Part shown: piece by piece, positions 38,286-46,410 of the stretch | Position numbering within the stretch: the stretch's first letter is position 1 | Layout: every line of letters begins with the position of its first letter | Assembly: GCF_000023865.1 (NCBI RefSeq) | Contig: NC_013159.1 | Span: forward strand, 2,382,001-2,446,000 | Length of the DNA stretch: 64,000 bases | Reading direction: 5' to 3' | DNA from: Saccharomonospora viridis DSM 43017 | Lineage (GTDB): Bacteria > Actinomycetota > Actinomycetes > Mycobacteriales > Pseudonocardiaceae | The notes under the pieces: generated by a model | Told to the model about the DNA's origin: nothing | What the model saw: the letters and a program-made list of their open reading frames with translations, nothing else | Databases searched by the model: none | Made by a program: the position numbers and the translations under genes

Positions 38286-39212
38286 TCAACCGGGAACCGT
38301 CGCCGAGGCCCCGAGTCCGATCTCCGCCGCGGCGGCCCGCACGGCATCGATCACCAGCCGTAAGGCGGGTCTGCGCAACGCGGCGCGGCGATAGGCCACG
38401 GAGACGGTGCGCATGACGGGTGTCGACAACGACACGATGTCCACCCCCGGCGGGCGTAACGTCAATCCCAGATCGGAGACGAGCGTGACCCCCAGCCCCG
38501 CACTCACCATGGCCATGGCCGTGGCCTGCTCCTCGACCTCGTGATAGATCTTCGGTTCGAACCCGAACCGACGGCAGGCCACTCGCACCGCCCTGCCGAA
38601 GTGGCTTCGAGGGCTGGCGAGGATCCACGGCTGGTCAGCCAGATCGGACAGACTCACCGTGCTGCCGGGCGCGGTCGCCGCGGGCAGGGCGGCGTGCAGG
38701 CGTTCCACCGCGACCGCCACGCGTTCCAGGCCGTTGTCCCATGGCGTCGGCGCGTCGGTGTAGTCGATGACGAACGAGAAATCCAGCGATCCGTCCCGAA
38801 CCGCGTCAGGGGTCTCCTCGGGAGCCAGTTCGCGCGTGCGTACCTCGATTCCGGGGTGTTTCTCGGCGAGCGCGGCGAGCGCGGTGGGCAGCAGGCCCGA
38901 GGCCACCGACGCCCACACCCCGGCCGTCAACCGCACGGTCTGCGTCTCTTGCGCTTCCTCCAGCGCCACGGTCGCGCGTTCGACCGCGCCCAGGATCTCC
39001 TCGGCGTGCTCGGTGAGCAGCATGCCCAATTCGGTCAGCTGCACCCGACGCCCCAGCCGTTCGAACAACTTGGCACCGACGTCCCGTTCCAACTGTGCAA
39101 GTTGCTGGGAAACGGCCGAGGCCGTGTAGTGCAGTGCCGCCGCGGCGGCCGTGATGGTGCCCCTGCGGTGCAGCTCCCGCAGCATGCGCAACCGATGCAC
39201 CGACAGTTCCAT
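38286..39212 (-). CDS. LysR-family regulator
   Basis: 308 residues. N-terminal winged HTH (LHRRGTITAAAAALHYTASAVSQQLAQLERDVGAKLFERLGRR) and a periplasmic-binding-like effector domain. Divergent from an amino acid dehydrogenase gene with 113 bp between, the usual layout for a LysR regulator and its target. ATG at 39212; ribosome site poor. Confidence 0.9.
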   Translation of the reverse strand: MELSVHRLRMLRELHRRGTITAAAAALHYTASAVSQQLAQLERDVGAKLFERLGRRVQLTELGMLLTEHAEEILGAVERATVALEEAQETQTVRLTAGVWASVASGLLPTALAALAEKHPGIEVRTRELAPEETPDAVRDGSLDFSFVIDYTDAPTPWDNGLERVAVAVERLHAALPAATAPGSTVSLSDLADQPWILASPRSHFGRAVRVACRRFGFEPKIYHEVEEQATAMAMVSAGLGVTLVSDLGLTLRPPGVDIVSLSTPVMRTVSVAYRRAALRRPALRLVIDAVRAAAAEIGLGASATVPG

Positions 39213-39325
39213 GCACCAACACTAAACGGAATCGTGCACGGTCTTTAACTGGACGTTCCCGGCTCCACCGTCGCAGCCTGTCAGTACAGCCGGACTTCGG
39301 TGTGCACGCAGGGGAGGGCCGAACG

Positions 39326-40507
39326 GTGAATCAGCATGCCAACGAACCATTGCTACGGCTGACGTGGACTGACAGGGTGACGGGCGCCCAAGGCCATCTC
39401 GTCGTTCACACCCTCGTGTCCGACATGGCGACCGGCGGCACCCGGATGCGGCCGGGCTGCACGCTCTCGGAGGTCGAGGACCTCGCCCGGGGGATGGCGG
39501 CCAAGACGGCCACGTTCGACCTCCCCGTGGGAGGCGCCAAGGGCGGCATCGACTTCGACCCGAAGGACCCCCGGGCTCGAGGAGTGCTCGAGCGCTTCTG
39601 CCGTGCCATGCGGCCATGGCTGGAGGCGCACTGGGTGACAGCCGAGGACCTCGGCGTACCGCAGCACCTCATCGACGAGGTGTTCGCCGGCCTGAACCTG
39701 CGTCAGTCGTATCACGCGGCCATCCGACGCTCCCCGGACCCCGAGCGCACACTGCGACGCGTGCACGCGGGGCTTAGCGCCCCGGTCCCGGGTGGGTTGC
39801 TGCTGGGCGACGTCATCGGCGGATACGGCGTCGCGCAGGCGTGTCTCGGGGTGGTGTCAGCGTGGAACTGGACACCCGCCGACACCACCGTGGCCATTCA
39901 GGGCATCGGGACGATGGGCGGCGGCGCGGCCTGGTACCTGCACGAGTCCGGGGCGCGGATCGTCGCCGTCGCCGACGCCGCGGGGACCTTGTCCGATCCG
40001 GCGGGACTCGACATCCCGGCGCTGTTGCGGGCCCGCGATCGCTACGGCGAGATCGACCGCGCGCAGGTGCCCGACCACGTCGAGCGGCTGCCCCGTTCGG
40101 CCGTGCTCGCCGCCGACGCCGACATCCTCGTCCCCGCCGCCGTCTCGTATGCGCTGACGCCGGACAACTCCTACGACATCAACGCCAGTGCCATCGTCGA
40201 GGCGGCCAACGCGGCGACGACACCCGAGGCCGAGGCGATGTTGACCGCACGCGGTATCCCGATCATCCCGGACTTCGTGGCCAACGCGGGCGCGGTCGCG
40301 TGGGTCTGGTGGTTGCTACAGGGGCAGGTCGGTGCCAATCCCGCGGACTCGTTCCTCAAACTGCGCGCCGAGATGCAGGCCAAGGTGGCGTTGTTGCTCT
40401 CCGCCTGGAACAGTGACCGGGTCCCACCGAGGCGGACCGCGCAGCGATTCGTAGCCGCTCGTGAACTCACCGCATCCACACCCGAACGGGTACTGACGAT
40501 TCCGTGA
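39326..40507 (+). CDS. Glu/Leu/Phe/Val dehydrogenase
   Basis: 393-residue NAD(P)-dependent amino acid dehydrogenase. Substrate lysines in MAAKTATFDLPVGGAKGGI (Lys60, Lys72), the catalytic Asp in HWVTAEDLGVP, and the dinucleotide site VAIQGIGTMGGGAA near residue 185. The moderate length and the ILVPAAVSYALT and IIPDFVANAGAVAWVWW blocks are closer to the Leu/Glu clade than to the hexameric 450-residue GdhA. Substrate not fixed. GTG at 39326 is chosen over 39302 because GGGGAGG lies just upstream. Probably under the divergent LysR. Confidence 0.85.
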   Translation: MNQHANEPLLRLTWTDRVTGAQGHLVVHTLVSDMATGGTRMRPGCTLSEVEDLARGMAAKTATFDLPVGGAKGGIDFDPKDPRARGVLERFCRAMRPWLEAHWVTAEDLGVPQHLIDEVFAGLNLRQSYHAAIRRSPDPERTLRRVHAGLSAPVPGGLLLGDVIGGYGVAQACLGVVSAWNWTPADTTVAIQGIGTMGGGAAWYLHESGARIVAVADAAGTLSDPAGLDIPALLRARDRYGEIDRAQVPDHVERLPRSAVLAADADILVPAAVSYALTPDNSYDINASAIVEAANAATTPEAEAMLTARGIPIIPDFVANAGAVAWVWWLLQGQVGANPADSFLKLRAEMQAKVALLLSAWNSDRVPPRRTAQRFVAARELTASTPERVLTIP

Positions 40508-40638
40508 ACACCACCGCGAAAAGGGCCGTCGCCGACACCGCGGCACGGTGACCGGCGCAGGTCACGAGGCGATCCGCGCCGGTCCACCGGTGGCGACGTC
40601 ACGCGGTGGTTCGGTCATCGGAGACATCACGGACGTCA

Positions 40639-40654
40639 CAGTACGTACGTACGG
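40639..40654 (+). promoter_or_regulatory. candidate AcnR operator at acnR
   Basis: CAGTACGTACGTACGG. One of the 12 fixed positions differs from the recalled corynebacterial consensus CAGNACNNNCGTACTG. It lies about 37 bp before the acnR start and shares the right half and the following TT with the site at acnA. Confidence 0.55.
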
Positions 40655-40690
40655 ATTGCGATCCGTCGCGGCCGGTGCCAAGATCAAGGG

Positions 40691-41290
40691 ATGCCACGGG
40701 TCAGCCAGGACCATCTCGCGGCGCGCCGACGCCAGATCCTCGACGGCGCCCGTGTGTGCTTCACACGGTACGGCTACGAAGGTGCCACGGTCCGGCGACT
40801 CGAGGAAGCGACAGGCCTCTCCCGCGGAGCGATCTTCCACCATTTCCGCGACAAGGAATCCCTCTTCCTCGCCCTGGCCGAAGACGACGCCCGACGCATG
40901 GCCGACGTCGTCGCCAAACAGGGTCTCGTCCAGGTGATGCGGGACCTGCTGTCCGGAACCGGTGAGCTCCCGGCCGACTGGCTCGGGACCCGCCTCGAAG
41001 TCTCCCGTCGCCTCCGCACCGATCCGGATTTCCGCGCGCGCTGGGCCGAACGTTCCGAACAGCTCACCGCCGCGACCCGCAAACGCCTGCTCTGGCAACG
41101 CAACGCGGGCAATCTGCGGGACGACGTGAGCGTCGACGTCCTCACCGCTTATCTCGAACTGGTCCTGGAGGGCTTGGTGTCCCACCTGGCCATGGGGCTT
41201 CCCGCCGACGACCTCGAACCGGTACTCGACCTCGTCGAGGAGAGCGTCCGTCGGCACCGGGGACTGGGCTCGCCGGAGTCCGCCGGTTGA
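40691..41290 (+). CDS. acnR: TetR-type aconitase repressor AcnR
   Basis: 199 residues. The HTH region GARVCFTRYGYEGATVRRLEEATGLSRGAIFHHFRDKESLFLALAEDDARRMADVV and the later WLGTRLEVSRRLRTDPDFRARW match corynebacterial and mycobacterial AcnR closely, more than TetR proteins in general. AcnR represses acn and itself in Corynebacterium. Here it lies 8 kb from acnA on the same strand, with seven genes between. ATG at 40691. Confidence 0.82.
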   Translation: MPRVSQDHLAARRRQILDGARVCFTRYGYEGATVRRLEEATGLSRGAIFHHFRDKESLFLALAEDDARRMADVVAKQGLVQVMRDLLSGTGELPADWLGTRLEVSRRLRTDPDFRARWAERSEQLTAATRKRLLWQRNAGNLRDDVSVDVLTAYLELVLEGLVSHLAMGLPADDLEPVLDLVEESVRRHRGLGSPESAG

Positions 41291-41330
41291 CGGGGTTTGC
41301 CGCTTCCTAGTCGGGAACACAACACCCCAA

Positions 41331-41354
41331 AACCACGTTGAGCGTGGTTAAGAT
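41331..41354 (+). promoter_or_regulatory. inverted repeat overlapping a -10-like hexamer, CNNM operon
   Basis: AACCACG (41331-41337) and CGTGGTT (41343-41349) around a 5-base loop, followed at 41349-41354 by TAAGAT. It could be an operator for the CNNM operon or the terminator of acnR. Start would be near 41361, giving a leader of about 136 nt that contains the mini-ORF. Confidence 0.4.
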
Positions 41355-41401
41355 AGCGCCACTTCCAAACACATTCGGATTCTGGAGGAGTGACACCGCT
41401 C

Positions 41402-41497
41402 GTGCGCGAAGCGCAGTCACCCGGAGACAGTACCGAGCCGGGTGACACACCCGGCTATCCCCGTTACTCTCGTCGTGAACCGGGCGGTGTCCGCTGA
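41402..41497 (+). CDS. 31-codon Pro/acidic leader ORF overlapping the CNNM start
   Basis: GTG at 41402 with GGAGGAG at 41384-41390 (11-base spacing). The peptide is hydrophilic with five prolines, several acidic residues and the run EPGDTPGYPR. It ends at TGA 41495-41497, whose A is the A of the downstream ATG (TGATG), so terminating ribosomes could re-initiate on the CNNM gene. Composition recalls the MgtL-type leader peptides of Mg2+ transporters. Not demonstrated as translated. Confidence 0.4.
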   Translation: MREAQSPGDSTEPGDTPGYPRYSRREPGGVR

Positions 41498-42813
41498 TGG
41501 ACATCCTGCTCAACGTTCTCGGCGTCCTCTTCGTCATCCTGCTCACCGTCGGAACCGGTTTGGCCGTCGCTGCCGAGTTCTCGTTGACGACGCTGGAACG
41601 CAGCACGGTCGAGTCGAATGTCCGACAGGTCGGTGACAAGCGGTCCAAGGCCGTTCTCAAGGCGCACCGCACGCTGTCGTTCCAACTCTCCGGCGCGCAG
41701 GTGGCCATCACACTCACCACCCTGGTCACCGGGTACGTCGCCGAGCCTCTGCTCGGTCGCTTCGTCCGACCCGCCCTGATGGCGCTGGGCATGTCGGAAT
41801 CCAGCGCGGCCGGAACCTCGCTCGTGGTGGCCATGCTGCTGGCCACGTCCCTGTCGATGGTGATCGGCGAGATGGTGCCGAAGAATCTGGCGGTGGCCGA
41901 GCCGCTGCGCACGGCACGTGCCGTGGCCGGCTACCACACCCGGTTCTCGGCCCTGTTCCGCTGGCTCATCAACCTCATGAACGACAGCGCCAACTGGGTG
42001 GTGCGTAAGTTCGGTGTCGAGCCCCAGGAGGAGCTGCGCTCGGCACGGTCCCCACAGGAACTCGGCTCCATCGTCCGGGCGAGCGCCGAAACGGGGACGC
42101 TCGACGTGTCGACGGCCAGACTGCTCGACCGTTCCCTACGGTTCGGCGACCGCACCGCGGGCGAGTTGATGACTCCCCGGGTACGACTGGAAGCGTTGCA
42201 TGTCGACGACACCGTCGCGGACATGGTGGCGCTCGCGCGCCGCACCGGTTTCTCCCGTTTCCCCGTCTACCGCGAGGACCTCGACGACATCCAAGGCACC
42301 GTGCACGTCAAGCAGGCGTTCACCGTTGCAAGCTCCGAACGCGGCTCCACTCCCGTGGGCTCGCTGATGCGGCCGATGCCGACCGTGCCCGAATCCCTGC
42401 CCGGTGACACCGTTTTGGACCGGCTTCGCGATTCCCGCTTCCAGCTTGCGATCGTGGTCGACGAGTACGGCGGGACCGCGGGCCTGGTGACGTTGGAGGA
42501 CGTGGTCGAGGAGATCGTGGGCGACGTACGCGACGAACACGACACCCGTGAGAAACCCGCTTCTCAACAACTGGGCCCCGACAGCTGGGTCGTGTCGGGA
42601 CAGCTTCGCGGGGACGAGGTGTTCGACGCCACGGGCTTCCACATGCCCGATGGCGACTACGAAACGATCGCCGGGCTGCTGTTGGACCGACTCGGTGAGA
42701 TCCCCGAGATCGGCATGTCCTTGGACATCGACGGCTGGCGACTGGTGGTGACCGGCATGGACCGACACCGCATCTCCGAGGTCACCGTGCAACGGCAGGG
42801 GGCGGTCTCGTGA
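41497..42813 (+). CDS. CNNM/CorC-type membrane protein (DUF21-CBS-CBS-CorC), first of pair
   Basis: 438 residues. DUF21 membrane domain (four helices within residues 1-165; GTGLAVAAEFSLTTLERSTVES and IGEMVPKNLAVAEP), two CBS domains (about 200-335; MTPRVRLEALHVDD, FPVYREDLDDIQGTVHVK, IVVDEYGGTAGLVTLEDVVEEIVGD) and a C-terminal CorC_HlyC domain. The family exports or handles Mg2+/Co2+; older annotation as haemolysin is misleading. Corresponds to the Rv1842c/Rv1841c pair. Start overlaps the mini-ORF stop. Confidence 0.9.
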   Translation: MDILLNVLGVLFVILLTVGTGLAVAAEFSLTTLERSTVESNVRQVGDKRSKAVLKAHRTLSFQLSGAQVAITLTTLVTGYVAEPLLGRFVRPALMALGMSESSAAGTSLVVAMLLATSLSMVIGEMVPKNLAVAEPLRTARAVAGYHTRFSALFRWLINLMNDSANWVVRKFGVEPQEELRSARSPQELGSIVRASAETGTLDVSTARLLDRSLRFGDRTAGELMTPRVRLEALHVDDTVADMVALARRTGFSRFPVYREDLDDIQGTVHVKQAFTVASSERGSTPVGSLMRPMPTVPESLPGDTVLDRLRDSRFQLAIVVDEYGGTAGLVTLEDVVEEIVGDVRDEHDTREKPASQQLGPDSWVVSGQLRGDEVFDATGFHMPDGDYETIAGLLLDRLGEIPEIGMSLDIDGWRLVVTGMDRHRISEVTVQRQGAVS

Positions 42814-43865
42814 GCGACTGGCTGTCCATCTCGCTCATCGCCGTCCTGTTGCTGGCCAACGCCTTCTTCGTGGGCGCCGAGTTCGCGTTGATCTCATCCC
42901 GCCGCGACCGGCTGGAAGGACTGCTGGAGCAGGGCAAGAACCGGGCCAAGATCGTCATCAACGCCAGCCGCAACGTGTCGTTGATGCTGGCGGGGGCGCA
43001 ACTCGGGATCACGCTCTGCTCGCTGCTGTTGATGCAGTTCGGCGAACCCGCCGTGGCCCATCAGCTGGAACTCGCGGTGAGCGCCCTCGGTGTGCCGCTG
43101 CCGAGCTACGTGGTGCACGGCATCGCCTTCACCGTCACGTTGGTGGCCCTGACACTGCTGCATGTGCTCATCGGCGAAATGGTGCCGAAGAACCTGGCGA
43201 TCGCCGAGCCCGAACGGCTGGCGCTCTGGCTGGTTCCGGTGCACGTGGCCTGGGTCCGCCTCACCCATCCGTTCATCTGGCTGCTCAACAGCGTGGCCAA
43301 CGCGATCCTGCGCCTGGCCAAGGTGGAACCCAAGGCCGAGATCGAAACCGGATACACCTCCGAGGAACTGGCCGCACTGCTGAGCGAGTCCCGTAGGGAG
43401 GGTTTGCTGGAGCAGTCCGAACACCGCCGGCTCAGTCAGACCCTGTCGTCGATGGAGAAGACCGTGGCCGACGTGTTGGTGCCGCTCGACGAACTGACGA
43501 CGCTGCCCTCACAGCCCACCGTCGGCGACGTGGAACGGGCTGTGTCCTCCACGGGGTTCTCCCGCTTCCCGGTACGTGGCGACGGCGGCCAGTTGACCAG
43601 CTACATCCACGTGAAGGACATCCTCGAACAGCTCGACGGCGACCCCTCGCTCGTCGTCCCCCCGGACAAAACCCGCAAGCTGACGCAGTTGGGGTTGCAG
43701 GCCAAGCTCGACGAAGCGTTGTCGGCCATGCGCCGCGAGGGCAGCCATCTCGCGACCGCGGTCAACGCCGAGGGCAGCGTGGTCGGCATCGTGGCCTTGG
43801 AGGACCTGCTGGAGGAGTACGTCGGCACTGTGCGCGACGGCACCCATATCGTGGGACGTCCATGA
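42810..43865 (+). CDS. CNNM/CorC-type membrane protein, second of pair (no CorC domain)
   Basis: 351 residues: DUF21 membrane domain (GAEFALISSRRDRLEGLLEQGK, IGEMVPKNLAIAEPERLALW) and two CBS segments; it ends shortly after the second CBS (GIVALEDLLEEYVG), so the CorC_HlyC domain of its neighbour is missing. GTG at 42810 overlaps the first gene by four bases. The two probably form a heteromeric unit. Confidence 0.9.
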   Translation: MSDWLSISLIAVLLLANAFFVGAEFALISSRRDRLEGLLEQGKNRAKIVINASRNVSLMLAGAQLGITLCSLLLMQFGEPAVAHQLELAVSALGVPLPSYVVHGIAFTVTLVALTLLHVLIGEMVPKNLAIAEPERLALWLVPVHVAWVRLTHPFIWLLNSVANAILRLAKVEPKAEIETGYTSEELAALLSESRREGLLEQSEHRRLSQTLSSMEKTVADVLVPLDELTTLPSQPTVGDVERAVSSTGFSRFPVRGDGGQLTSYIHVKDILEQLDGDPSLVVPPDKTRKLTQLGLQAKLDEALSAMRREGSHLATAVNAEGSVVGIVALEDLLEEYVGTVRDGTHIVGRP

Positions 43866-44752
43866 CGATGACCGAGATCCTGAGCGAAGACGAGTGGCGG
43901 GCTCGAGAGGACGCCCATGTACGGCGGATGCGGCTGTGGACGGAGCCGCACAAACGACGCCGATCGCGGGGCGAGAAGCATCCCGTGCTCGACTTCCTGT
44001 TCACGTACTACTCACTGCCGCCGTCCCGCCTGGAAAGGTGGCAGCCGGGTCCGGGCGTGGTGTTGCGGGGCTCCGCCGCGCGCCGCTTCCTGCGCCGTCC
44101 GGGCTATCGCGAAACCGCGGACGGTGTCGTTCTCGACGAAGCGGCGTTCACCGACAAACTCGCGCGCACCACGCGACACACCCTGTCACTGTTGGAGGCG
44201 ATCCACGCCCGCCGCGCCCGGTTCGACTGCTTCGGGCTGCACGAGTGGGCCATGGTCTACCGAGCCACACCGGAGCGGATCCGACACAGCCAGGTCCCGT
44301 TGCGTTTGGGGGCGGCGGGAACCGACGTGGTGGTCGACACCCTTAGTGTGCGCTGCAGTCACTTCGACGCCTTCCGGTTTTTCACCGAGGAGGCGAAGCC
44401 GCTCAACCGCTACACGCCCACCCGACAGGCACAGCGGGAGCTGGATCAGCCCGGCTGTCTGCACGTCGGCATGGACCTGTACAAGGCCGCGTACAAACTC
44501 GGGCCGTTCATACCGTCGGAACTGCTCGGTGACTGTTTCGAACTCGCCGTCGACATCCGAGAGCTCGACATGCGAGCCAGCCCGTACGACCTGTCCGAGT
44601 ACGGCTACTCCCCCGTGCCCATCGAGACGGCCGAAGGCCGTGCGACCTATGTCCGACAGCAAGCGGAGTTCTCACGTCGTGCCGCGCCGTTGCGGGAGAA
44701 GCTCATCCGACACTGCCGTGAGTTGCTGGACACTCATAGCAACATGAAGTAA
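43862..44752 (+). CDS. conserved actinobacterial protein of unknown function
   Basis: 296 residues, soluble, rich in Arg and His. Conserved-looking blocks: FLFTYYSLPPSRLERWQPGPGV, FDCFGLHEWAMVYRATPE, RHSQVPLRLG, SHFDAFRFFT and HVGMDLYKAAYKLGPFIPSELLGDCFELA. Related proteins have been labelled 3-methyladenine DNA glycosylase, but I see no glycosylase motif and do not adopt that. The MDLYK-type end suggests an enzyme with acidic active residues. ATG overlaps the preceding stop as ATGA, so it is in the CNNM operon. Confidence 0.75.
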   Translation: MTMTEILSEDEWRAREDAHVRRMRLWTEPHKRRRSRGEKHPVLDFLFTYYSLPPSRLERWQPGPGVVLRGSAARRFLRRPGYRETADGVVLDEAAFTDKLARTTRHTLSLLEAIHARRARFDCFGLHEWAMVYRATPERIRHSQVPLRLGAAGTDVVVDTLSVRCSHFDAFRFFTEEAKPLNRYTPTRQAQRELDQPGCLHVGMDLYKAAYKLGPFIPSELLGDCFELAVDIRELDMRASPYDLSEYGYSPVPIETAEGRATYVRQQAEFSRRAAPLREKLIRHCRELLDTHSNMK

Positions 44753-44802
44753 CAGTTCCTCTGGACCGGTATCACATGACGATCACAACTCTCCCCTGAT
44801 AG

Positions 44803-44842
44803 AGTGATTACGTTTTGATATCTTCGACGGAAAGTAATTACT
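44803..44842 (+). promoter_or_regulatory. inverted repeat upstream of the SBP-like gene
   Basis: AGTGATTAC (44803-44811) and GTAATTACT (44834-44842) form an imperfect inverted repeat with 22 bp between. GTGATTACG also occurs, inverted, at 46258-46266 near the MerR/TetR genes. Confidence 0.35.
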
Positions 44843-44857
44843 GAGGGGATATGTGCG

Positions 44858-45532
44858 ATGGGCCGACGCCACAGAGCCCGTCACCGCACCGGGCGGCACT
44901 ACGCCACCATGACTTCCGTTACCGGAACCCACCGGGCCGTCGGCAAGCGTCGAGGCATCGCGGCATGGCCGATCGTCTGCGTCGTCCTGGTGGCGTTCCT
45001 CGTCGCCGGCTGGTTCGGCTGGCACTGGGCCGACGGCGTTCTGGAAAGCCGTGCCGCCGCACAAGCGGCCGACTGCAAGCAAGGTGACCTCCCCCTCCGC
45101 GTCACCGTCGACCCCGCGCTGGAAGAGCCTGTGATGGCCGCCGCGTCCCGGTGGAACGAAGAGCGCACCGTCGTACGGGAACACTGCGTCCGCGTCGTCG
45201 TCCACACGGCCTCACCGGACGACGTCTATGCCGTGCTCACCGACGACGCCGATCCCACCACCATCGGCGGCTCCCCAGCAGCATGGCTGCCGGACTCCAC
45301 CGAGTGGGTCGAAAAACTCGCCCGGGATCGCCCTGAACTCGTGGGGTCCTCCGGGCTGTCACTCGCCTCGGGCCCCGACGGCGATTACCCGTTCCTCGTT
45401 ATCGCGGGCGATGACGCGACCGGCGCCCAACAACACGCCGCGCAGTCATTTCAGAAGTACCTGCTCCAACCTGAGCAGCAAGCCCAATTCCGCAAGGCCG
45501 GTTTGACACCGGCTCACGCCTCCAACGGCTGA
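44858..45532 (+). CDS. membrane-anchored, shortened solute-binding-like protein
   Basis: 224 residues. Basic N-terminus, one membrane helix at about residues 35-56, then an extracellular part. DCKQGDLPLRVTVDPALEEPVMAAASRWNEE and DPTTIGGSPAAWLPDSTEWVEKLARD look like lobe I of type 2 binding proteins, and YPFLVIAGDDATGAQQHAAQSFQKYLLQPEQQAQFRKAGL like the end of lobe II. From recall, relatives are 400-600 residues, often with a VWA domain; the middle and the VWA part seem to be missing here. ATG at 44858 follows GAGGGG. Confidence 0.7.
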   Translation: MGRRHRARHRTGRHYATMTSVTGTHRAVGKRRGIAAWPIVCVVLVAFLVAGWFGWHWADGVLESRAAAQAADCKQGDLPLRVTVDPALEEPVMAAASRWNEERTVVREHCVRVVVHTASPDDVYAVLTDDADPTTIGGSPAAWLPDSTEWVEKLARDRPELVGSSGLSLASGPDGDYPFLVIAGDDATGAQQHAAQSFQKYLLQPEQQAQFRKAGLTPAHASNG

Positions 45533-45583
45533 CGCGCTCGCCGGGCACAACGAGGCGTCGCCCAGCAACGAAGGAAACGTCGA

Positions 45584-46153
45584 TCAACCGGTACGGCGGG
45601 CTTTCCGACGCTCGGACAGCTCGTCCGGAACACTCGGTTCGATCTGCACGCCGTCAGCGCGCTCGGCGGGGAATTCGTGCAGCGTGCCACTGATTTCCTG
45701 CATCGCGTTACTCACCGCGATACCGAACACACCCTGCCCGCCCTGGAGCAGATCGACGATCTCCTCCGGCGATGTGCACTCGTAGACCGTCGCCCCGTCC
45801 GAGAACAGTGTCACCCGCGCGAGATCACGCACTCCCCGTGCTCGAAGGTGCTCGACGGCCACCCGAATGTTCTGTAATGACACCCCGGTATCGAGGAGCC
45901 TCTTCACAATCTTGAGAACCAGAAGGTCCTTGAACGAATACAGCCGTTGAGAACCTGAACCATGGGCTGGGCGAATACTCGGAGCTACCAGTTTGGTACG
46001 CGCCCAATAATCCAGCTGTCGGTAGGTGATCCCGGCGATCTGGCAGGCAGCGGGACCACGGTAGCCAACCAGCTCGTCTGGAAGTGAAACATCGGGAAAC
46101 AGCTCCCCTTGTTCACCACCGACAGCCCGCACCGGACCCTCGTCGACCACCAT
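45584..46153 (-). CDS. MerR-family regulator (Rv1830-like)
   Basis: 189 residues. MerR winged HTH in YRGPAACQIAGITYRQLDYWARTKLVAPSIRPAHGSGSQRLYSF, and a C-terminal domain that is not the usual metal or drug sensor. Context (pgsA-garA-ftsR-nuclease) matches the second MerR gene Rv1830. Start: ATG at 46153 has GGAGG too close, GTG at 46150 has better spacing. Interrupted from its usual neighbour DUF151 by a TetR gene on the other strand. Confidence 0.87.
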   Translation of the reverse strand: MVVDEGPVRAVGGEQGELFPDVSLPDELVGYRGPAACQIAGITYRQLDYWARTKLVAPSIRPAHGSGSQRLYSFKDLLVLKIVKRLLDTGVSLQNIRVAVEHLRARGVRDLARVTLFSDGATVYECTSPEEIVDLLQGGQGVFGIAVSNAMQEISGTLHEFPAERADGVQIEPSVPDELSERRKARRTG

Positions 46154-46364
46154 GCCTCCTCTCGCCCGGCGTGATGCCGGCAGCGAAACAAGACCACCGG
46201 CTCCAGAACGGAACCGACCGATTACGACAATCCCGTCACCGGGAACCGCTTTACCAGCGTAATCACATTGGAGCGATTCACGTCCTTTCGACGGTAAGCC
46301 TGTCCGACGGACCGGTCAACGCGACGCGCGGACGGAGAGCCCCCCAGGTGGACGAGTATCGGAC

Positions 46365-46393
46365 TGGACCGTTTTACTCACTCGAGTTAAACT
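46365..46393 (+). promoter_or_regulatory. promoter giving a leaderless TetR mRNA
   Basis: TGGACC at 46365-46370, a 17-bp spacer, TAAACT at 46388-46393; the start codon GTG at 46400 falls seven bases after. No ribosome-binding sequence is present. Confidence 0.55.
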
Positions 46394-46410
46394 TTACCTG
46401 TGCAAGTAAA
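46393..46410. promoter_or_regulatory. 18-bp palindrome over the TetR transcription/translation start
   Basis: TTTACCTGTGCAAGTAAA, palindromic at 14 of 18 positions (arms TTTACxTG and CAxGTAAA). It includes the GTG start codon. Likely autoregulatory operator of the TetR gene. Confidence 0.55.

Noticed and set aside
41497-43865. Haemolysins
   Set aside because: DUF21-CBS(-CorC) proteins are ion-handling membrane proteins; the haemolysin name is historical.
43862-44752. 3-methyladenine DNA glycosylase label
   Set aside because: No HhH or AAG-type motif is visible; the name seems to be carried over from old annotation.
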